The notes: a model not told the origin generated them from the sequence alone. DNA of 64,000 bases from CAIWHR01 sp963741355 (GCA_963741355.1 CAVUIG010000007.1:21472-85471); one strand, 5' to 3'. Shown: positions 46,502 through 56,465, numbered from the stretch's first letter. Numbers and translations are program-made.

Positions 46502-48646
46502 GTGAACCCAACCAAGAAATCGATACCCTACGGGCGCAATACCCTGACGCTCGAGACCGGCGAAGTCGCGCGCCAGGCCGGCGGCGCCGTGATGGTCAGC
46601 CTCGACGACACCGTGGTGCTCGTCACCGCTGTCGCGCGCACGACCGCAAAGGCGGGTCAGGATTTCTTCCCGCTGACCGTCGACTACCAGGAAAAGACGT
46701 TCGCCGCGGGCAAGATCCCCGGCGGATTCTTCAAGCGCGAAGGGCGCCCGTCGGAAAAGGAAACGCTGACCTGCCGCCTGATCGACCGGCCGATCCGGCC
46801 GCTGTTCCCGGACGGCTTCTACAACGAGGTGCAGATCATCGCGACGGTGCTGTCGGTGGACCCTGAAATCGATCCGGACATCCCGGCGATGATCGGCGCG
46901 TCGGCCGCGCTGATGCTCGCGGGCGTCCCGTTCAGCGGGCCGATCGGGGCGGCGCGGGTGGGCTATGTCGACGGCCAATACGTGCTCAATCCGACCAAGA
47001 CCGAGCTCACGACGTCGTCGCTCAACCTGGTCGTCGCCGGCACGGAAGCCGCCGTGCTGATGGTCGAGTCGGAAGCGAACGAGCTTCCCGAAGAGGTGAT
47101 GCTGGGCGCCGTCGTGTACGGCCACCAGCAGCAGCAGGCCGCGATCAACGCGATCCACGAGCTGACCGAAGCCGCGGGCAAGCCGCTGTGGGACTGGAAG
47201 CCCGCCGCGAAGGACGAGGCGATGATCGCCAAGGTCACCGCGGTCGCCGACGGCGCGCTGCACGAGGCCTATCAGCTGCGCTCGAAGCAGGCGCGGCAGC
47301 AGCGCCTGAAGGACATCTATGCGCAGGTCGCCGCCGAATGCATCCCGGCCGACGCGGCGCCGGGGTATGCGAACCAGGTCAACAATTTCGTGTTCGAGCT
47401 CGAGTCCAAGATCGTCCGCAACCAGATCCTGTCGGGCGAGCCGCGCATCGACGGCCGCGACACGCGCACGGTGCGGCCGATCACCATCCGCACGGGTGTC
47501 CTGCCGCGCACGCACGGCTCGGCGCTGTTCACGCGCGGCGAGACGCAGGCGATCGTCGTCGCCACGCTCGGCACCGCGCGCGACGAGCAGATCGTCGACG
47601 CTCTGATGGGCGAGTACCGCGACCGCTTCATGCTCCACTACAACATGCCGCCGTATGCGACCGGCGAGACGGGCCGCGTCGGCTCGCCGAAGCGGCGCGA
47701 AATCGGCCACGGCCGGCTCGCCAAGCGCGCGCTGCTCGCGGTGCTGCCGACCGCAGAGGAGTTCGCCTACTCGATGCGCGTGGTCTCCGAGATCACGGAG
47801 TCCAACGGCAGCTCGTCGATGGCGTCGGTGTGCGGCGGCAGCCTCGCGCTGATGGACGCCGGCGTGCCGACCAAGGCACACGTCGCCGGCATCGCGATGG
47901 GGCTCATCAAGGAAGGCAACCGGTTCGCCGTGCTGACCGACATCCTCGGCGACGAGGATCATCTCGGCGACATGGATTTCAAGGTGGCCGGCACCGACCG
48001 CGGCGTGACCGCGCTGCAGATGGACATCAAGATCCAGGGCATCACCAAGGAAATCATGGCGGTCGCGCTGTCGCAGGCGCGCGAAGGGCGGATGCACATC
48101 CTGCACCTCATGCAGCAGGCGCTGCCGCACGCGCGCACCGAGGTCTCGCAGCACGCGCCGCGGATGATGACGTTCAAGATCAATCCGGAGAAGATCAGGG
48201 ACGTCATCGGCAAGGGCGGCGCGGTGATCCGCGCGCTGACCGAGGAGACCGGCACGACGATCGACATCCAGGACGACGGCACGATCACGATCGCGTCGGT
48301 CAACGCCGACGCGTGCAACGTTGCGCGCAAGCGCATCGAGGACATCACCGCCGAGGTCGAGGTCGGCCGTGTCTACGAGGGCACGGTGCTGCGCCTGCTC
48401 GATTTCGGCGCGATCGTCCAGGTGCTTCCCGGCAAGGACGGCCTCCTGCACATCTCGCAGATCGCCAAGGAGCGCGTCAACCAGGTCTCCGATTACGTGA
48501 AGGAAGGCCAGGTCGTCCGCGTCAAGGTGCTCGAAGCCGACGACAAGGGCCGCCTGCGCCTGTCGATGAAAGCGGCGGCCGAGGATGCCGCCGCGCCGCC
48601 AGCGCCGGCGCCCGCGGCGCCGACCGAGCCGACGCCCGCACAGTAG
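46502..48646 (+). CDS. pnp: Polyribonucleotide nucleotidyltransferase (PNPase)
   Basis: 714 residues, GTG start, unbroken. Two RNase PH-like domains: the first from TLTLETGEVARQAGGAVMV through KIPGGFFKREGRPSEKETL; the second with RTHGSALFTRGETQAIVVATLGT, NMPPYATGE and MDAGVPTKAHVAGIAMGL, which carries the catalytic site (DILGDEDHLGDMDFKVAGT). A KH domain (INPEKIRDVIGKGGAVIRALTEETG) and an S1 domain (GRVYEGTVLRLLDFGAIVQVLPGKDGLLHIS) close the protein. It degrades RNA 3' to 5' by phosphorolysis, alone or in a degradosome. A terminator follows. Confidence 0.98.
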   Translation: MNPTKKSIPYGRNTLTLETGEVARQAGGAVMVSLDDTVVLVTAVARTTAKAGQDFFPLTVDYQEKTFAAGKIPGGFFKREGRPSEKETLTCRLIDRPIRPLFPDGFYNEVQIIATVLSVDPEIDPDIPAMIGASAALMLAGVPFSGPIGAARVGYVDGQYVLNPTKTELTTSSLNLVVAGTEAAVLMVESEANELPEEVMLGAVVYGHQQQQAAINAIHELTEAAGKPLWDWKPAAKDEAMIAKVTAVADGALHEAYQLRSKQARQQRLKDIYAQVAAECIPADAAPGYANQVNNFVFELESKIVRNQILSGEPRIDGRDTRTVRPITIRTGVLPRTHGSALFTRGETQAIVVATLGTARDEQIVDALMGEYRDRFMLHYNMPPYATGETGRVGSPKRREIGHGRLAKRALLAVLPTAEEFAYSMRVVSEITESNGSSSMASVCGGSLALMDAGVPTKAHVAGIAMGLIKEGNRFAVLTDILGDEDHLGDMDFKVAGTDRGVTALQMDIKIQGITKEIMAVALSQAREGRMHILHLMQQALPHARTEVSQHAPRMMTFKINPEKIRDVIGKGGAVIRALTEETGTTIDIQDDGTITIASVNADACNVARKRIEDITAEVEVGRVYEGTVLRLLDFGAIVQVLPGKDGLLHISQIAKERVNQVSDYVKEGQVVRVKVLEADDKGRLRLSMKAAAEDAAAPPAPAPAAPTEPTPAQ

Positions 48647-48670
48647 CGGTCACGGCCATGGGACGACATA

Positions 48671-48694
48671 GGGGCGCTTCGGCGCCCCTTTTTT
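48671..48694 (+). terminator. Rho-independent terminator after pnp
   Basis: GGGGCGC (48671-48677), tetraloop TTCG, GCGCCCC (48682-48688) and six T residues. Textbook intrinsic terminator ending the rimP-to-pnp region. Confidence 0.95.
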
Positions 48695-48883
48695 GCAGCA
48701 GGGAGCGCGCTTCGGCGCACGGCCGATTGTGTGCGCCTGTCGCACAGCTTGAGGCGGCGCGGACTATCCAAGTGAACATTGTGGCCGTACCCTCGAACGT
48801 CGGCGCGTTCGAATTTTCCTGCGCCAGTCGTCGGGCATGTCTTCTCGCCGGCCCGATCTGCAAAGCCTGACATTGGAGACCTT

Positions 48884-49900
48884 GTGAAGACTCGGACAAT
48901 ACTTGTAACTGCGCTTCTGACGGGAGCCGTGGCGTGGATGCCGGCCGCGACCGGCCAGGATATTCAGGAGCGGACGATCCGCTTCGGGTATCTCAACAAC
49001 GCCGACCATCCGGTTGGCATGGGCGTCACGAAGTTCGCGGAGATCGTCGCGGCGAAGAGCGGCGGCAAGATGCAGGTGAAGGGGTTTCCGGCGAACCAGC
49101 TCGGCACCGAGCAGCAGCAGACGTCCGCGCTGCAGGGCGGCGTGCAGGAGATGCAGGCCCCGGCGACGACCTCGCTGGTCGGGATCGTCAAGGACTACGG
49201 CGTCATCGATTTCCCGTTCACCGTCAGCAACAACGCGCAGGCGTTCGCGTTTGTCGACGGTCCGCTGGGAAAGGCGCTGCTGGAAAAGCTTCCTGAAAAG
49301 GGACTGATCGGGCTCACCTACTGGGATCTCGGCTTTCGCAACGTCACGAACAGCAAGCGGCCGATCAACCGGCCGGAGGACCTCGAGGGCCTCAAGCTGC
49401 GCGTGATCCCGAATCCGGTGTTTCTCGACACGTTCAAGGCGTTCAAGGCCAATCCCGTGCCGATGAGCTTCAGCGAGCTCTACACGGCGCTGGAAACCAA
49501 GACCGTGGACGGCCAGGAAAACCCGTACTCGGTCATCCTGTCCAACAAGTTCTACGAGGTGCAGAAGTACGTCAGCGGCACCAATCACGTCTACGGCGCC
49601 AACATCATCCTCGTCAGCCGGAAGTTCTGGGACAAGCTCTCGCCGGCCGAGCAGAAGATCCTGCACGACGCGGCACTGGAGGCGCGGGATTATCAGCGCC
49701 AGGTGAGCCGCGCGGCGGCCGACAAGGCGGTCGGCGAGCTGACCGCGAAAGGCATGCAGTTCAACGAGGTCGCGCCCGCCGAACAGGAGCGCATGCGCCA
49801 GATTGCCCGGCCCGTCACCGAAAAGGCGCTCGCGACCTACGATCCGGCAATCCAGAAGCTCTACGTGTCGGAAGTGGAGAGAGTGCAGAAGATCAAGTAG
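48884..49900 (+). CDS. TRAP transporter periplasmic substrate-binding protein (DctP family)
   Basis: 338 residues. GTG start with TTGGAGAC before it and a signal peptide (KTRTILVTALLTGAVAWMPAATG). DctP-family features: RFGYLNNADHPVGMGVTKFAEIVAAKSGG, then GFPANQLGTEQQQTSALQGG and the signature LKLRVIPNPVFLDTFKAFKANPVPMSFSELYTALETKTVDGQENP with the substrate-carboxylate arginine, read in parts. It should capture an organic acid (dicarboxylate or similar) in the periplasm. No dctQ or dctM membrane genes are adjacent, so it must work with distant partners. Terminators on both sides make it a single-gene transcript. Confidence 0.92.
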   Translation: MKTRTILVTALLTGAVAWMPAATGQDIQERTIRFGYLNNADHPVGMGVTKFAEIVAAKSGGKMQVKGFPANQLGTEQQQTSALQGGVQEMQAPATTSLVGIVKDYGVIDFPFTVSNNAQAFAFVDGPLGKALLEKLPEKGLIGLTYWDLGFRNVTNSKRPINRPEDLEGLKLRVIPNPVFLDTFKAFKANPVPMSFSELYTALETKTVDGQENPYSVILSNKFYEVQKYVSGTNHVYGANIILVSRKFWDKLSPAEQKILHDAALEARDYQRQVSRAAADKAVGELTAKGMQFNEVAPAEQERMRQIARPVTEKALATYDPAIQKLYVSEVERVQKIK

Positions 49901-49973
49901 GATCGCAGCCTCATCCCCGCGACCGCAGCATGGTCGGCCGCCCTGGACATGCGGACGGGGCAATGGAAGAGCG

Positions 49974-49997
49974 GGGCGCTTCGGCGCCCTTTTTTTT
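49974..49997 (+). terminator. Rho-independent terminator after the DctP gene
   Basis: GGGCGC (49974-49979), loop TTCG, GCGCCC (49984-49989), then eight T residues. It has the same TTCG tetraloop form as the pnp terminator and separates dctP from fumC. Confidence 0.93.
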
Positions 49998-50045
49998 GCC
50001 GGCGGATTCGGTGCAACAATGCACTTTCGAGCGAAGGAGAGATCG

Positions 50046-51468
50046 ATGACGGCGAATTCGAACGTGCAGGCGCCACGCGCACCGAGCGCGACACGTTCGG
50101 ACCGATCGAGGTCCCGGCCGACCGGCTGTGGGGCGCGCAGACGCAGCGCTCGCTCGAGCACTTCCGGATCTCGGGCGAGAAGATGCCGGACGCGCTGATT
50201 CGCGCGCTGCTGCTCGTCAAGCGCGCCGCGGCGCGCGTCAACGTCGAGCTGGGCGCGCTGCCGGCCAACACCGCCGATGCGATCGTCGCGGCGGCGGACG
50301 AGGCGCTCGCCGGGCGGCATGCCGGCGAATTTCCGCTCGCCGTGTGGCAGACGGGCTCCGGCACGCAGACCAACATGAACGTCAACGAGGTGCTCGCCAA
50401 TCGCGCGTCGGAGATCCTCGGCGGACCGCGCGGCGAAGGGCGACTCGTGCATCCGAACGACGACGTCAATCGCGGGCAATCGTCGAACGACGTGTTCCCG
50501 ACGGCGATGAACGTCGCGGCCGCCGTGGCCGTCAACCGCGAAGCCTGCTGCCGGCGCTGGCCGCGCTTGCGGCGACGCTCGACGCAAAAGGCGAAGGCGT
50601 TCGCCGGCATCGTCAAGATCGGCCGCACGCATCTGCAGGATGCGACGCCGCTGACGCTCGGCCAGGAGTTCTCGGGCTACGCCGCGCAGCTCGCTCACGC
50701 GCAAGGCGCACATCGAGGCGGCGCTGCCGCACGTGTTCGAGCTGGCGCAGGGCGGCACCGCGGTCGGCACGGGACTCAATGCGCATCCGGAATTCGGCGC
50801 GCGGGTCGCGGCCGAGATCGCCGCGGCCACGGGACTGCCGTTCGTCAGCGCGCCGAACAAGTTCGAGGCGATGGCGCGCCGCCGACGCGCTGGTCAATCT
50901 GCATGGCGCGCTCAAGACACTTGGCGCTGCGCTGTTCAAGATCGCCAACGACGTGCGCTGGCTCGCGAGCGGTCCGCGCTCCGGTCTGGGCGAGATCACG
51001 ATTCCCGAGAACGAGCCAGGCAGCTCGATCATGCCCGGCAAGGTCAATCCGACGCAGTGCGAGGCGCTGACCATGCTCTGCGCGCAGGTGATCGGCAACG
51101 ACGTCGCCGTCAACATCGGCGGCGCACTCGGGCAATTTCGAGCTCAACGTCTTCCGGCCGCTCATCATCCACAACGTGCTGCAAAGCATCCGGCTGCTCG
51201 CCGACGGGATGCGCGAGCTTCGACGAGCACTGCGCGCGCGGCATCGAGCCCGAACCGGGCGCGGATCGACGAAGCTGCTCGAGCAGCTCGCTGATGCTGG
51301 TTACCGCGCTCGATCCGCACATCGGCTACGACAAGGCCGCGGCGATCGCCAAGAAGGCGCACCACGAGGGCACGACGCTCAAGGACGGCGGCGCTGGCGC
51401 TCGGCCACGTCACCGAGGCCGAATTCGACGACTGGGTGCGGCCGGAAAAGATGGTCGGCCCGCGATAG
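50046..51468 (+). CDS. fumC: Class II fumarate hydratase (several frame breaks)
   Basis: About 470 codons. Family blocks: DTFGPIEVPADRLWGAQTQRSLEHF, LAVWQTGSGTQTNMNVNEVLANRA, HPNDDVNRGQSSNDVFPTAM, KIGRTHLQDATPLTLGQEF and the signature GSSIMPGKVNPTQ with the catalytic serine loop. Breaks occur near 50080, 50545, 50705, 50880, 51130, 51220 and 51390; each flank still matches the family, so a full-length enzyme is expected. It interconverts fumarate and malate in the citric acid cycle. The oxygen-stable class II form needs no iron-sulfur cluster. The last frame ends FDDWVRPEKMVGPR at 51468. Confidence 0.95.
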
Positions 51469-51479
51469 GGGCCAGTGCG

Positions 51480-52228
51480 CCGGTCAGCGTGGCGAGCGGG
51501 CTCGCCGAGCATCGCGTCACCGGTGACCGTCACCGTCACGTCGATCGTCCCGGCTCGAGCGGGACCGGCGCCGCTGCCCATGCCATCGACGCCTGCGCGC
51601 GCATCATCGGGAACGGCCGCGCGAGTCGCCGGTCTGCACGGTCACGTGACCGGGGTGCCAGCTGCGCGAAACCAAGTCCCTGCGCCGCCGCTGCGCGCGC
51701 TCCTGCCACGCCTGATCGCCTCGCTGCGTAAGCGATTCCTCGGCGTCGCCGGCGCGCCTCTGTCGCTGAGCGAGAACGTCATGCCGCTGAAAGAGCAGGC
51801 CATCTCTCGTCCTGCAGCTTGCGACAGAGCGTTGCCATCGCGGCGAAATCGGCGCGTCGAGCGTCAGGGTCTGCGCGACGCGCCAGCGCGCCGGCTTGCC
51901 TTTCTCGGTGATCTGCTGCGTCGAATAGCCCGACGTCGTCGGCTTGACTCCCGGGAACGCCTTGATGCGTGCCAGCGCTTTCGCCATCGCCGTGTTGACT
52001 GCGCTCGCGGCCGCCGCGGGATCCGCGTTGTCGGCTTCGGCGCGCAGCCACGCCTGGAGGCGGTCGGTCGGAACGCTCGCCGAGGCCTGGCCCGTCACGG
52101 TGACGGTCGGCGGCATCGGCGGGCCGTACGCCTGCGACGGATCGGCGCTGGCGACGCCGGCCGCGAATGCAAGGGATGACCGCGACGAGCGTCGCGGCTG
52201 CCGATGGAGGAACGGGGATCCGGATCAT
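51480..52228 (-). CDS. SIMPL-domain (DUF541) secreted protein (frame-broken)
   Basis: Signal peptide MIRIPVPPSAAATLVAVIP followed, after a frame change near 52175, by AFAAGVASADPSQAYGPP. The SIMPL domain shows TVTVTGQASASVPTDRLQAWLR, AVNTAMAKALARIKAFPGVKP and TTSGYSTQQITEKGKPARWR. Further frame changes near 51845 and 51790 lead to GMTFSLSDR. The last recognisable stretch is GTIDVTVTVTGDAM (about 51560-51520), where SIMPL proteins normally end; the exact stop is uncertain. Periplasmic proteins of unclear function, related to BP26/Omp28. Its ATG overlaps the nudB stop. Confidence 0.65.
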
Positions 52229-52695
52229 GAGGCTCTCCGATTGTCGCGAAGCGCGCTGCGGCAGCTGCAGGATCGCATCGCGGTTGGTCCAGGAAAAACA
52301 TTTCTGCGCCGCCTCCCGCCACGGCAGCCAGGCGTGGCGCAGATGCTCTCGTGGCTCGAGCCTGACCGGCACGCGGCATCCGGCAGCTTCGAGCGCCGAA
52401 CACAGTGCTCGGTGTTGTGCGTCGTGCCCGGGCGGATAGCGATGCGCCCACTTCGCGTAGATCTCGAAATCGCGCGTCGACAGTGCCAGTCGTCTACGCC
52501 GCCGTAGGCGTCGGCATCGATGCCGGTTTCCTCGGCGAGCTCGCGCGTGGCGGTTTCCCGCAGCGATTCGCCGGGTTCCTGGCTTCCCGTCACCGATTGC
52601 CAATGTTCCGGATAATCGGCCCGCTCGAGCAGCAGCACAAGCAGGTCGTGCGTGTAGACGACGATCAGCGCGGAAACGGGAATCTTGTACGGCAA
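52225..52695 (-). CDS. nudB: Dihydroneopterin triphosphate diphosphatase, Nudix family (frame-broken)
   Basis: About 156 codons. YKIPVSALIVVYTHDLLVLLLERA opens the Nudix fold. The Nudix box is complete: GSQEPGESLRETATRELAEETGI. After frame changes near 52490 and 52400 the text reads DFEIYAKWAHRYPPG and LRHAWLPWREAAQKCFSWTNRDAILQLP, a NudB-specific ending. NudB removes pyrophosphate from dihydroneopterin triphosphate in folate synthesis. The start is TTG at 52695, or further upstream. Its neighbourhood with aspS is standard for betaproteobacteria, though here the ribonuclease/barstar pair sits between them. Confidence 0.88.
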   Translation of the reverse strand: MPYKIPVSALIVVYTHDLLVLLLERADYPEHWQSVTGSQEPGESLRETATRELAEETGIDADAYGGVDDWHCRRAISRSTRSGRIAIRPGTTHNTEHCVRRSKLPDAACRSGSSHESICATPGCRGGRRRRNVFPGPTAMRSCSCRSALRDNRRAS

Positions 52696-53103
52696 TCGGA
52701 CTCAAGTGCGTCCAGCTCCACGAACACCCAGAACGGCTTGTGCACGCTCGCGCCAGTAGTCGGATGCCTCGGCGAGGATGTCCTCGAACGTGGTCCAGTC
52801 GACCGTGTGCGCCTTGCGATAGCCGCCCGCGTGCGTGAGCGCGATCACGCAGCCGTGCTTGCCGAGCCACTCGCCGTCCTCGACCGAATCGGCGAGCGCG
52901 TCCCAGTTGTTGCCGAAATGCTCGGGCAGGCGCAGCCCCTTGGCGACCGCTGCGAGCAGCTCTGCCTTGCTGTCGACCGTCTTGAGATCGGCGCCGACGA
53001 AACGCAGCTTGGCCGCGGCTGCCGCCGTCGCGAGCGGCTGCGTGTCGCCGGTCCACGCGTGGACGCCGCTGATCTCGAGGTCGTGCAGGTCCGGGATCTT
53101 CAT
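52665..53103 (-). CDS. Barstar-family ribonuclease inhibitor (one frame break)
   Basis: About 146 codons. The barstar core reads LRFVGADLKTVDSKAELLAAVAKGLRLPEHFGNNWDALADSVED, then GCVIALTHAGGYRKAHTVDWTTFEDILAEASDYW. The FGNNWDALADSLRD-like block is the family hallmark. An indel near 52735 hides the usual ending, which in the neighbouring frame is KPFWVFVELDALES and would extend to 52665; without the correction the frame stops at 52702. The ATG at 53103 overlaps the stop of the secreted ribonuclease gene. Barstar binds and blocks guanyl-specific ribonucleases in the cytoplasm, so it protects against its partner before export. Confidence 0.9.
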
Positions 53104-53492
53104 TCGGTGATACTCCGGAACGAGCGGTAGTGGTCGTCGGTGTAGTAGCAGGCATCCGGCGCACGTGCCGGCCCGCCGCATATGATGCGCCGTGCGCCGC
53201 GGCTCTTCGTACCGGGCGTGCGCACCGTGTACTCATGATAATAGCCGTGCGGCTTGGCGGGAAGGAGCCCCTCGCGGTTGCCGAAAGCGATGCCGTCGCG
53301 GTCGTAGTGAAACGGTCCCCCGTTGTGGATCAGCGCGAGGACGTCCTGCGCCTCCGCCGGGAGGGCGCTCAGCGTGACCTCCGGGATCGCGTCGGGATTC
53401 GACCGCGCGGCCGAGGCGAATGGCGCCAGCGCAGCCACGAGCGCGAGCGCGGCAACTGCGGCGAACCTACGCATGGGGAGTGCCGTCTGCAT
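53100..53492 (-). CDS. Secreted guanyl-specific ribonuclease (N1/T1, RNase Sa/barnase type)
   Basis: 130 residues with a signal peptide (MRRFAAVAALALVAALAPFASA; start at 53492 or at the ATG at 53474). The mature domain of about 95 residues has the microbial ribonuclease pattern: ALIHNGGPFHYDRDGIAFGNREGLLP, HGYYHEYTVRTPG with a catalytic glutamate, RGARRIICGG with the catalytic arginine, and DACYYTDDHYRSF with the catalytic histidine. It cuts RNA after guanosine outside the cell. The barstar gene overlaps its stop, forming a toxin/inhibitor-like pair inserted between aspS and nudB. Confidence 0.9.
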   Translation of the reverse strand: MQTALPMRRFAAVAALALVAALAPFASAARSNPDAIPEVTLSALPAEAQDVLALIHNGGPFHYDRDGIAFGNREGLLPAKPHGYYHEYTVRTPGTKSRGARRIICGGPARAPDACYYTDDHYRSFRSITE

Positions 53493-53514
53493 TTTTCGCC
53501 GAGTCTACGTCAAC

Positions 53515-55311
53515 TCAGGCCAGCTTGGCGGCGTCCGACGGGCGAACCTTGATGTGCAGGTCGCGCAACTGCGCTTCGGTCGCCGGGCTCGGCGCGCCCA
53601 CCAGCAGGTCCTGCCCGCGCTGGGTCTTGGGAAAGGCGATCACGTCGCGAATCTGCTCGACGCCGGCCATCATCGCGACCATCCGGTCGAACCCGAACGC
53701 GATGCCGCCGTGCGGCGGCGCGCCGTACGACAGCGCGTCCAGCAGGAAGCCGAACTTGCGCCGCTGGTCCTCGGGGCTGATCCTGAGCGCCGCGAACACC
53801 TTCGCCTGGACCTCCTGCTTGTGGATCCGCACCGACCCGCCGCCGATTTCCCAGCCGTTCAGCACGACGTCGTAGGCCTTCGCCAGCGTCGCGCCCGGGT
53901 CGCGTCGAGAAGAGCTCCTCGTGGCCGTCCTTCGGCGCGGTGAACGGGTGGTGCCGCGCCGCCCAGGTCTTGTTGTCCTCGTCGTACTCGAACATCGGGA
54001 AATCGACGACCCACAACGGCTTCCAGCCCGGCTGCGCGAGGCCGCGCTCGTGGCCGACCTTGGCGCGCAGCGCTCCCAGGGCGTCGTTGACGACCTTGGC
54101 GCGGTCGGCCCCGAAGAAAATGAGGTCGCCTGTCTGGGCCTCGGTGCGCTCGAGGATGGCCTTCAGCACATCGGGCGAGAGAAACTTGACCACCGGCGAC
54201 TGCAGGCCTTCCTCGTTCGCCTTGCCGGCGTCGTTCACCTTGATGTAGGCGAGGCCGCCGGCGCCGTAGATCTTCACGAACGTCGTGTAGTCGTCGATCT
54301 CCTTGCGTGTCAGCGTGGCTCCGCCCGGAACGTTGAGCGCCGCGACGCGGCCGTTCGGGAGGTCGGCGGCGGCGCGGAACAGCTTGAAGTCGACCTGTCT
54401 TCATGAGATCGGTGAGCTCGGTCAGCTTGAGCGGCACGCGAAGGTCGGGCTTGTCGGAGCCGTAGTCGCGCATCGCGTCGCCGAAGGTCATGATCGGAAA
54501 CGGGTTGGGCAGCTCGACGTCCAGAACGTCCTTGAACATCGTGTGGACGAGGCCTTCCATCAGCTCGCGGATCTCGAGCTCCGACAGGAACGACGTCTCG
54601 ACGTCGATCTGCGTGAACTCGGGCTGGCGGTCGGCGCGCAGGTCCTCGTCGCGGAAGCACTTGACGATCTGGTAGTAGCGGTCGAAGCCCGCCATCATCA
54701 GCATCTGCTTGAAGAGCTGCGGCGATTGCGGCAGCGCGTAGAACTGGCCGTGGTGGATGCGGGAAGGCACGAGGAACTCGCGCGCGCCTTCGGGCGTCGA
54801 CTTGTAGAGCGTCGGCGTCTCGATGTCGACGAAGCCGTTCGCGTCGAGATAGCGGCGCGCCGACATCGCGGCGCGATGGCGGAGCCTCAGGTTGCGCTGC
54901 ATCGGCAGCCGGCGCAGGTCGAGCACGCGGTGCTCGAGCCGCACGGTTTCCGAGAGGTTCTCGTCGTCGAGCTGGAACGGCGGCGTGACCGCAGGATTCA
55001 GGATCTCGGCGCTCGTGCGCGAGCACTTCGATTTCGCCGGAGGCGAGGTTGGCATTGGCCGTGCCCTCCGGGACGCGGGCCGCACGAGCCCGGTCACCGC
55101 GACGACGAACTCGTTGCGCAGCGTTTCCGCCATCGCGAAGATCGCGGCGCGGTCAGGATCGAAGACGACCTGGCACGAGGCCCTCGCGATCGCGCAGGTC
55201 GACGAAGATCACGCCGCCGTGGTCGCGGCGGCGGTGAACCCAGCCCATCAGCGTGACGGTCTGACCAAGGTGGCGGCGGTCGACCTGTCCGCAGTAATCG
55301 GTGCGCTTCAA
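53515..55311 (-). CDS. aspS: Aspartyl-tRNA synthetase (several frame breaks)
   Basis: 599 codons, the usual length. The TTG start has GGAG nine bases before it. The anticodon-binding OB domain begins KRTDYCGQVDRRHLGQTVTL and contains MGWVHRRRDHGGVIFVDLRD. Class II motifs follow: motif 1 in ARRYLDANGFVDIETPTL, motif 2 in FDRYYQIVKCFRDEDLRADRQPEFTQID, motif 3 in GIAFGFDRMVAMM. The GAD insert appears in the middle (GDLIFFGADRAKVV). Frame changes near 55180, 55020, 54395 and 53905. The enzyme is essential, so these breaks are taken as sequence errors. FmdB and DUF502 genes precede it as in other Burkholderiales. Whether it also charges tRNA-Asn cannot be judged here. Confidence 0.96.
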
Positions 55312-55414
55312 GGAAATCTCCGGCTATTTGGAATTGGAATCGGGTTCGATGGCGGGCGGCCGCGAACGCGTCGGCGCGGGCCGCATGCGGCGCGCCTTGC
55401 GCGTTGCGCGGCGT

Positions 55415-56074
55415 TCAATTTCGCGGATGCGCGACGAGGGCGCCCGGCGCGGGTGCGGCGATCTCCGGCATGTCCGGCGAAGGCCGGCGATGCGGCGAGA
55501 CGACGCCCATCGAGATGATGTACTTCAGCGCCTCGTCGACGGACATCTCGAGCTCGCGCACGGACGCCCGCGGCACCATCACGAAGTACCCGCCCGTCGG
55601 ATTGGGCGTCGTCGGCACGTAGACGCTCACATATTCGCCGGTCAGGTGATCGTTGACCGCGTCGGCCGGCGTTCCGGTGAGAAATCCGATGGTCCAGCAG
55701 CCGGTCCGCGGAAACTCGACGAGCAGCGCCTTGCGGAATGCCGTGCCCTGGTCCGAGAGCACGGTATCGCTGACCTGCTTCACCGACAGGTAGATCGATT
55801 TGACGAACGGGATCCGGCCGATCGCGTTTTCCCAGATATGAATGAGCCGCGCGCCGAAGAAGTTCGCGGCGAAGACGCCGGTCAGCAGGAGGATCGCGAA
55901 CGACAGCAGCGCGCCCAGGCCCGGGATGTGGAATCCGAGCACCGCATCGGGCCGCCACGTGGGCGGCACGAGCAGCAGCGACTGGTCGAGCATCCCCACG
56001 AGCGCGTTCAGCACCCAGATCGTGATGCCGAGCGGCACCCATACGAGCAGCCCGGCGATCAGGTAGCGCCTCAT
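55415..56074 (-). CDS. DUF502 family inner-membrane protein
   Basis: 219 residues. Two membrane segments (YLIAGLLVWVPLGITIWVL and LLSFAILLLTGVFAANFFG) precede a soluble part with IGRIPFVKSIYLSVKQVSDTVL, FRKALLVEFPRTGCWTIGFLTG and VPTTPNPTGGYFVMVPR, the characteristic blocks of this family. Function is unestablished. It lies 15 bp after fmdB and 103 bp before aspS, the usual context. Confidence 0.92.
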   Translation of the reverse strand: MRRYLIAGLLVWVPLGITIWVLNALVGMLDQSLLLVPPTWRPDAVLGFHIPGLGALLSFAILLLTGVFAANFFGARLIHIWENAIGRIPFVKSIYLSVKQVSDTVLSDQGTAFRKALLVEFPRTGCWTIGFLTGTPADAVNDHLTGEYVSVYVPTTPNPTGGYFVMVPRASVRELEMSVDEALKYIISMGVVSPHRRPSPDMPEIAAPAPGALVAHPRN

Positions 56075-56089
56075 CGATTCGGCGCCGCG

Positions 56090-56407
56090 TCAGGCCGCGT
56101 CGGACTTGGCCGGTGTCGCGACCGGGCTCGCCGGCGGCGCCGCCGGCGCCGCGTCGGCCTTCGCATCCGCGGGCTTGGCGTCCGCCGCTTTCGCGTCGGT
56201 GCCGGGCTTGGCCGCGGGCTTCGACCCGCTCTTGAAGTCGGTCGCGTACCAGCCGCTTCCCTTCAACTGGAAGCCCGAGGCGGACATGAGCTTCACCAGC
56301 GCGTCGCAATGGCACGACGGGCAGTTCAGCAGCGGGGCCTCCGAGAGCTTCTGGATCGATTCGAGCTCGTGCCCGCAGGATGCGCAACGGTATTCGTAGA
56401 TCGGCAT
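56090..56407 (-). CDS. FmdB-family zinc-ribbon protein
   Basis: 105 residues. It starts MPIYEYRCASCGHELESIQKL and has a second pair of cysteines in LNCPSCHCDAL, together one zinc ribbon, then LMSASGFQLKGSGWYATDF. The last 45 residues are an alanine/proline/lysine-rich low-complexity tail. The family is often annotated as a putative regulator; direct evidence is lacking. First gene of the minus-strand aspS cluster. Confidence 0.92.
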   Translation of the reverse strand: MPIYEYRCASCGHELESIQKLSEAPLLNCPSCHCDALVKLMSASGFQLKGSGWYATDFKSGSKPAAKPGTDAKAADAKPADAKADAAPAAPPASPVATPAKSDAA

Positions 56408-56465
56408 CGCTAACCTCGTATCGGCAGCCGGGATCGGCGCGAAAGCGCTTGATTCAAAAAGAAAT

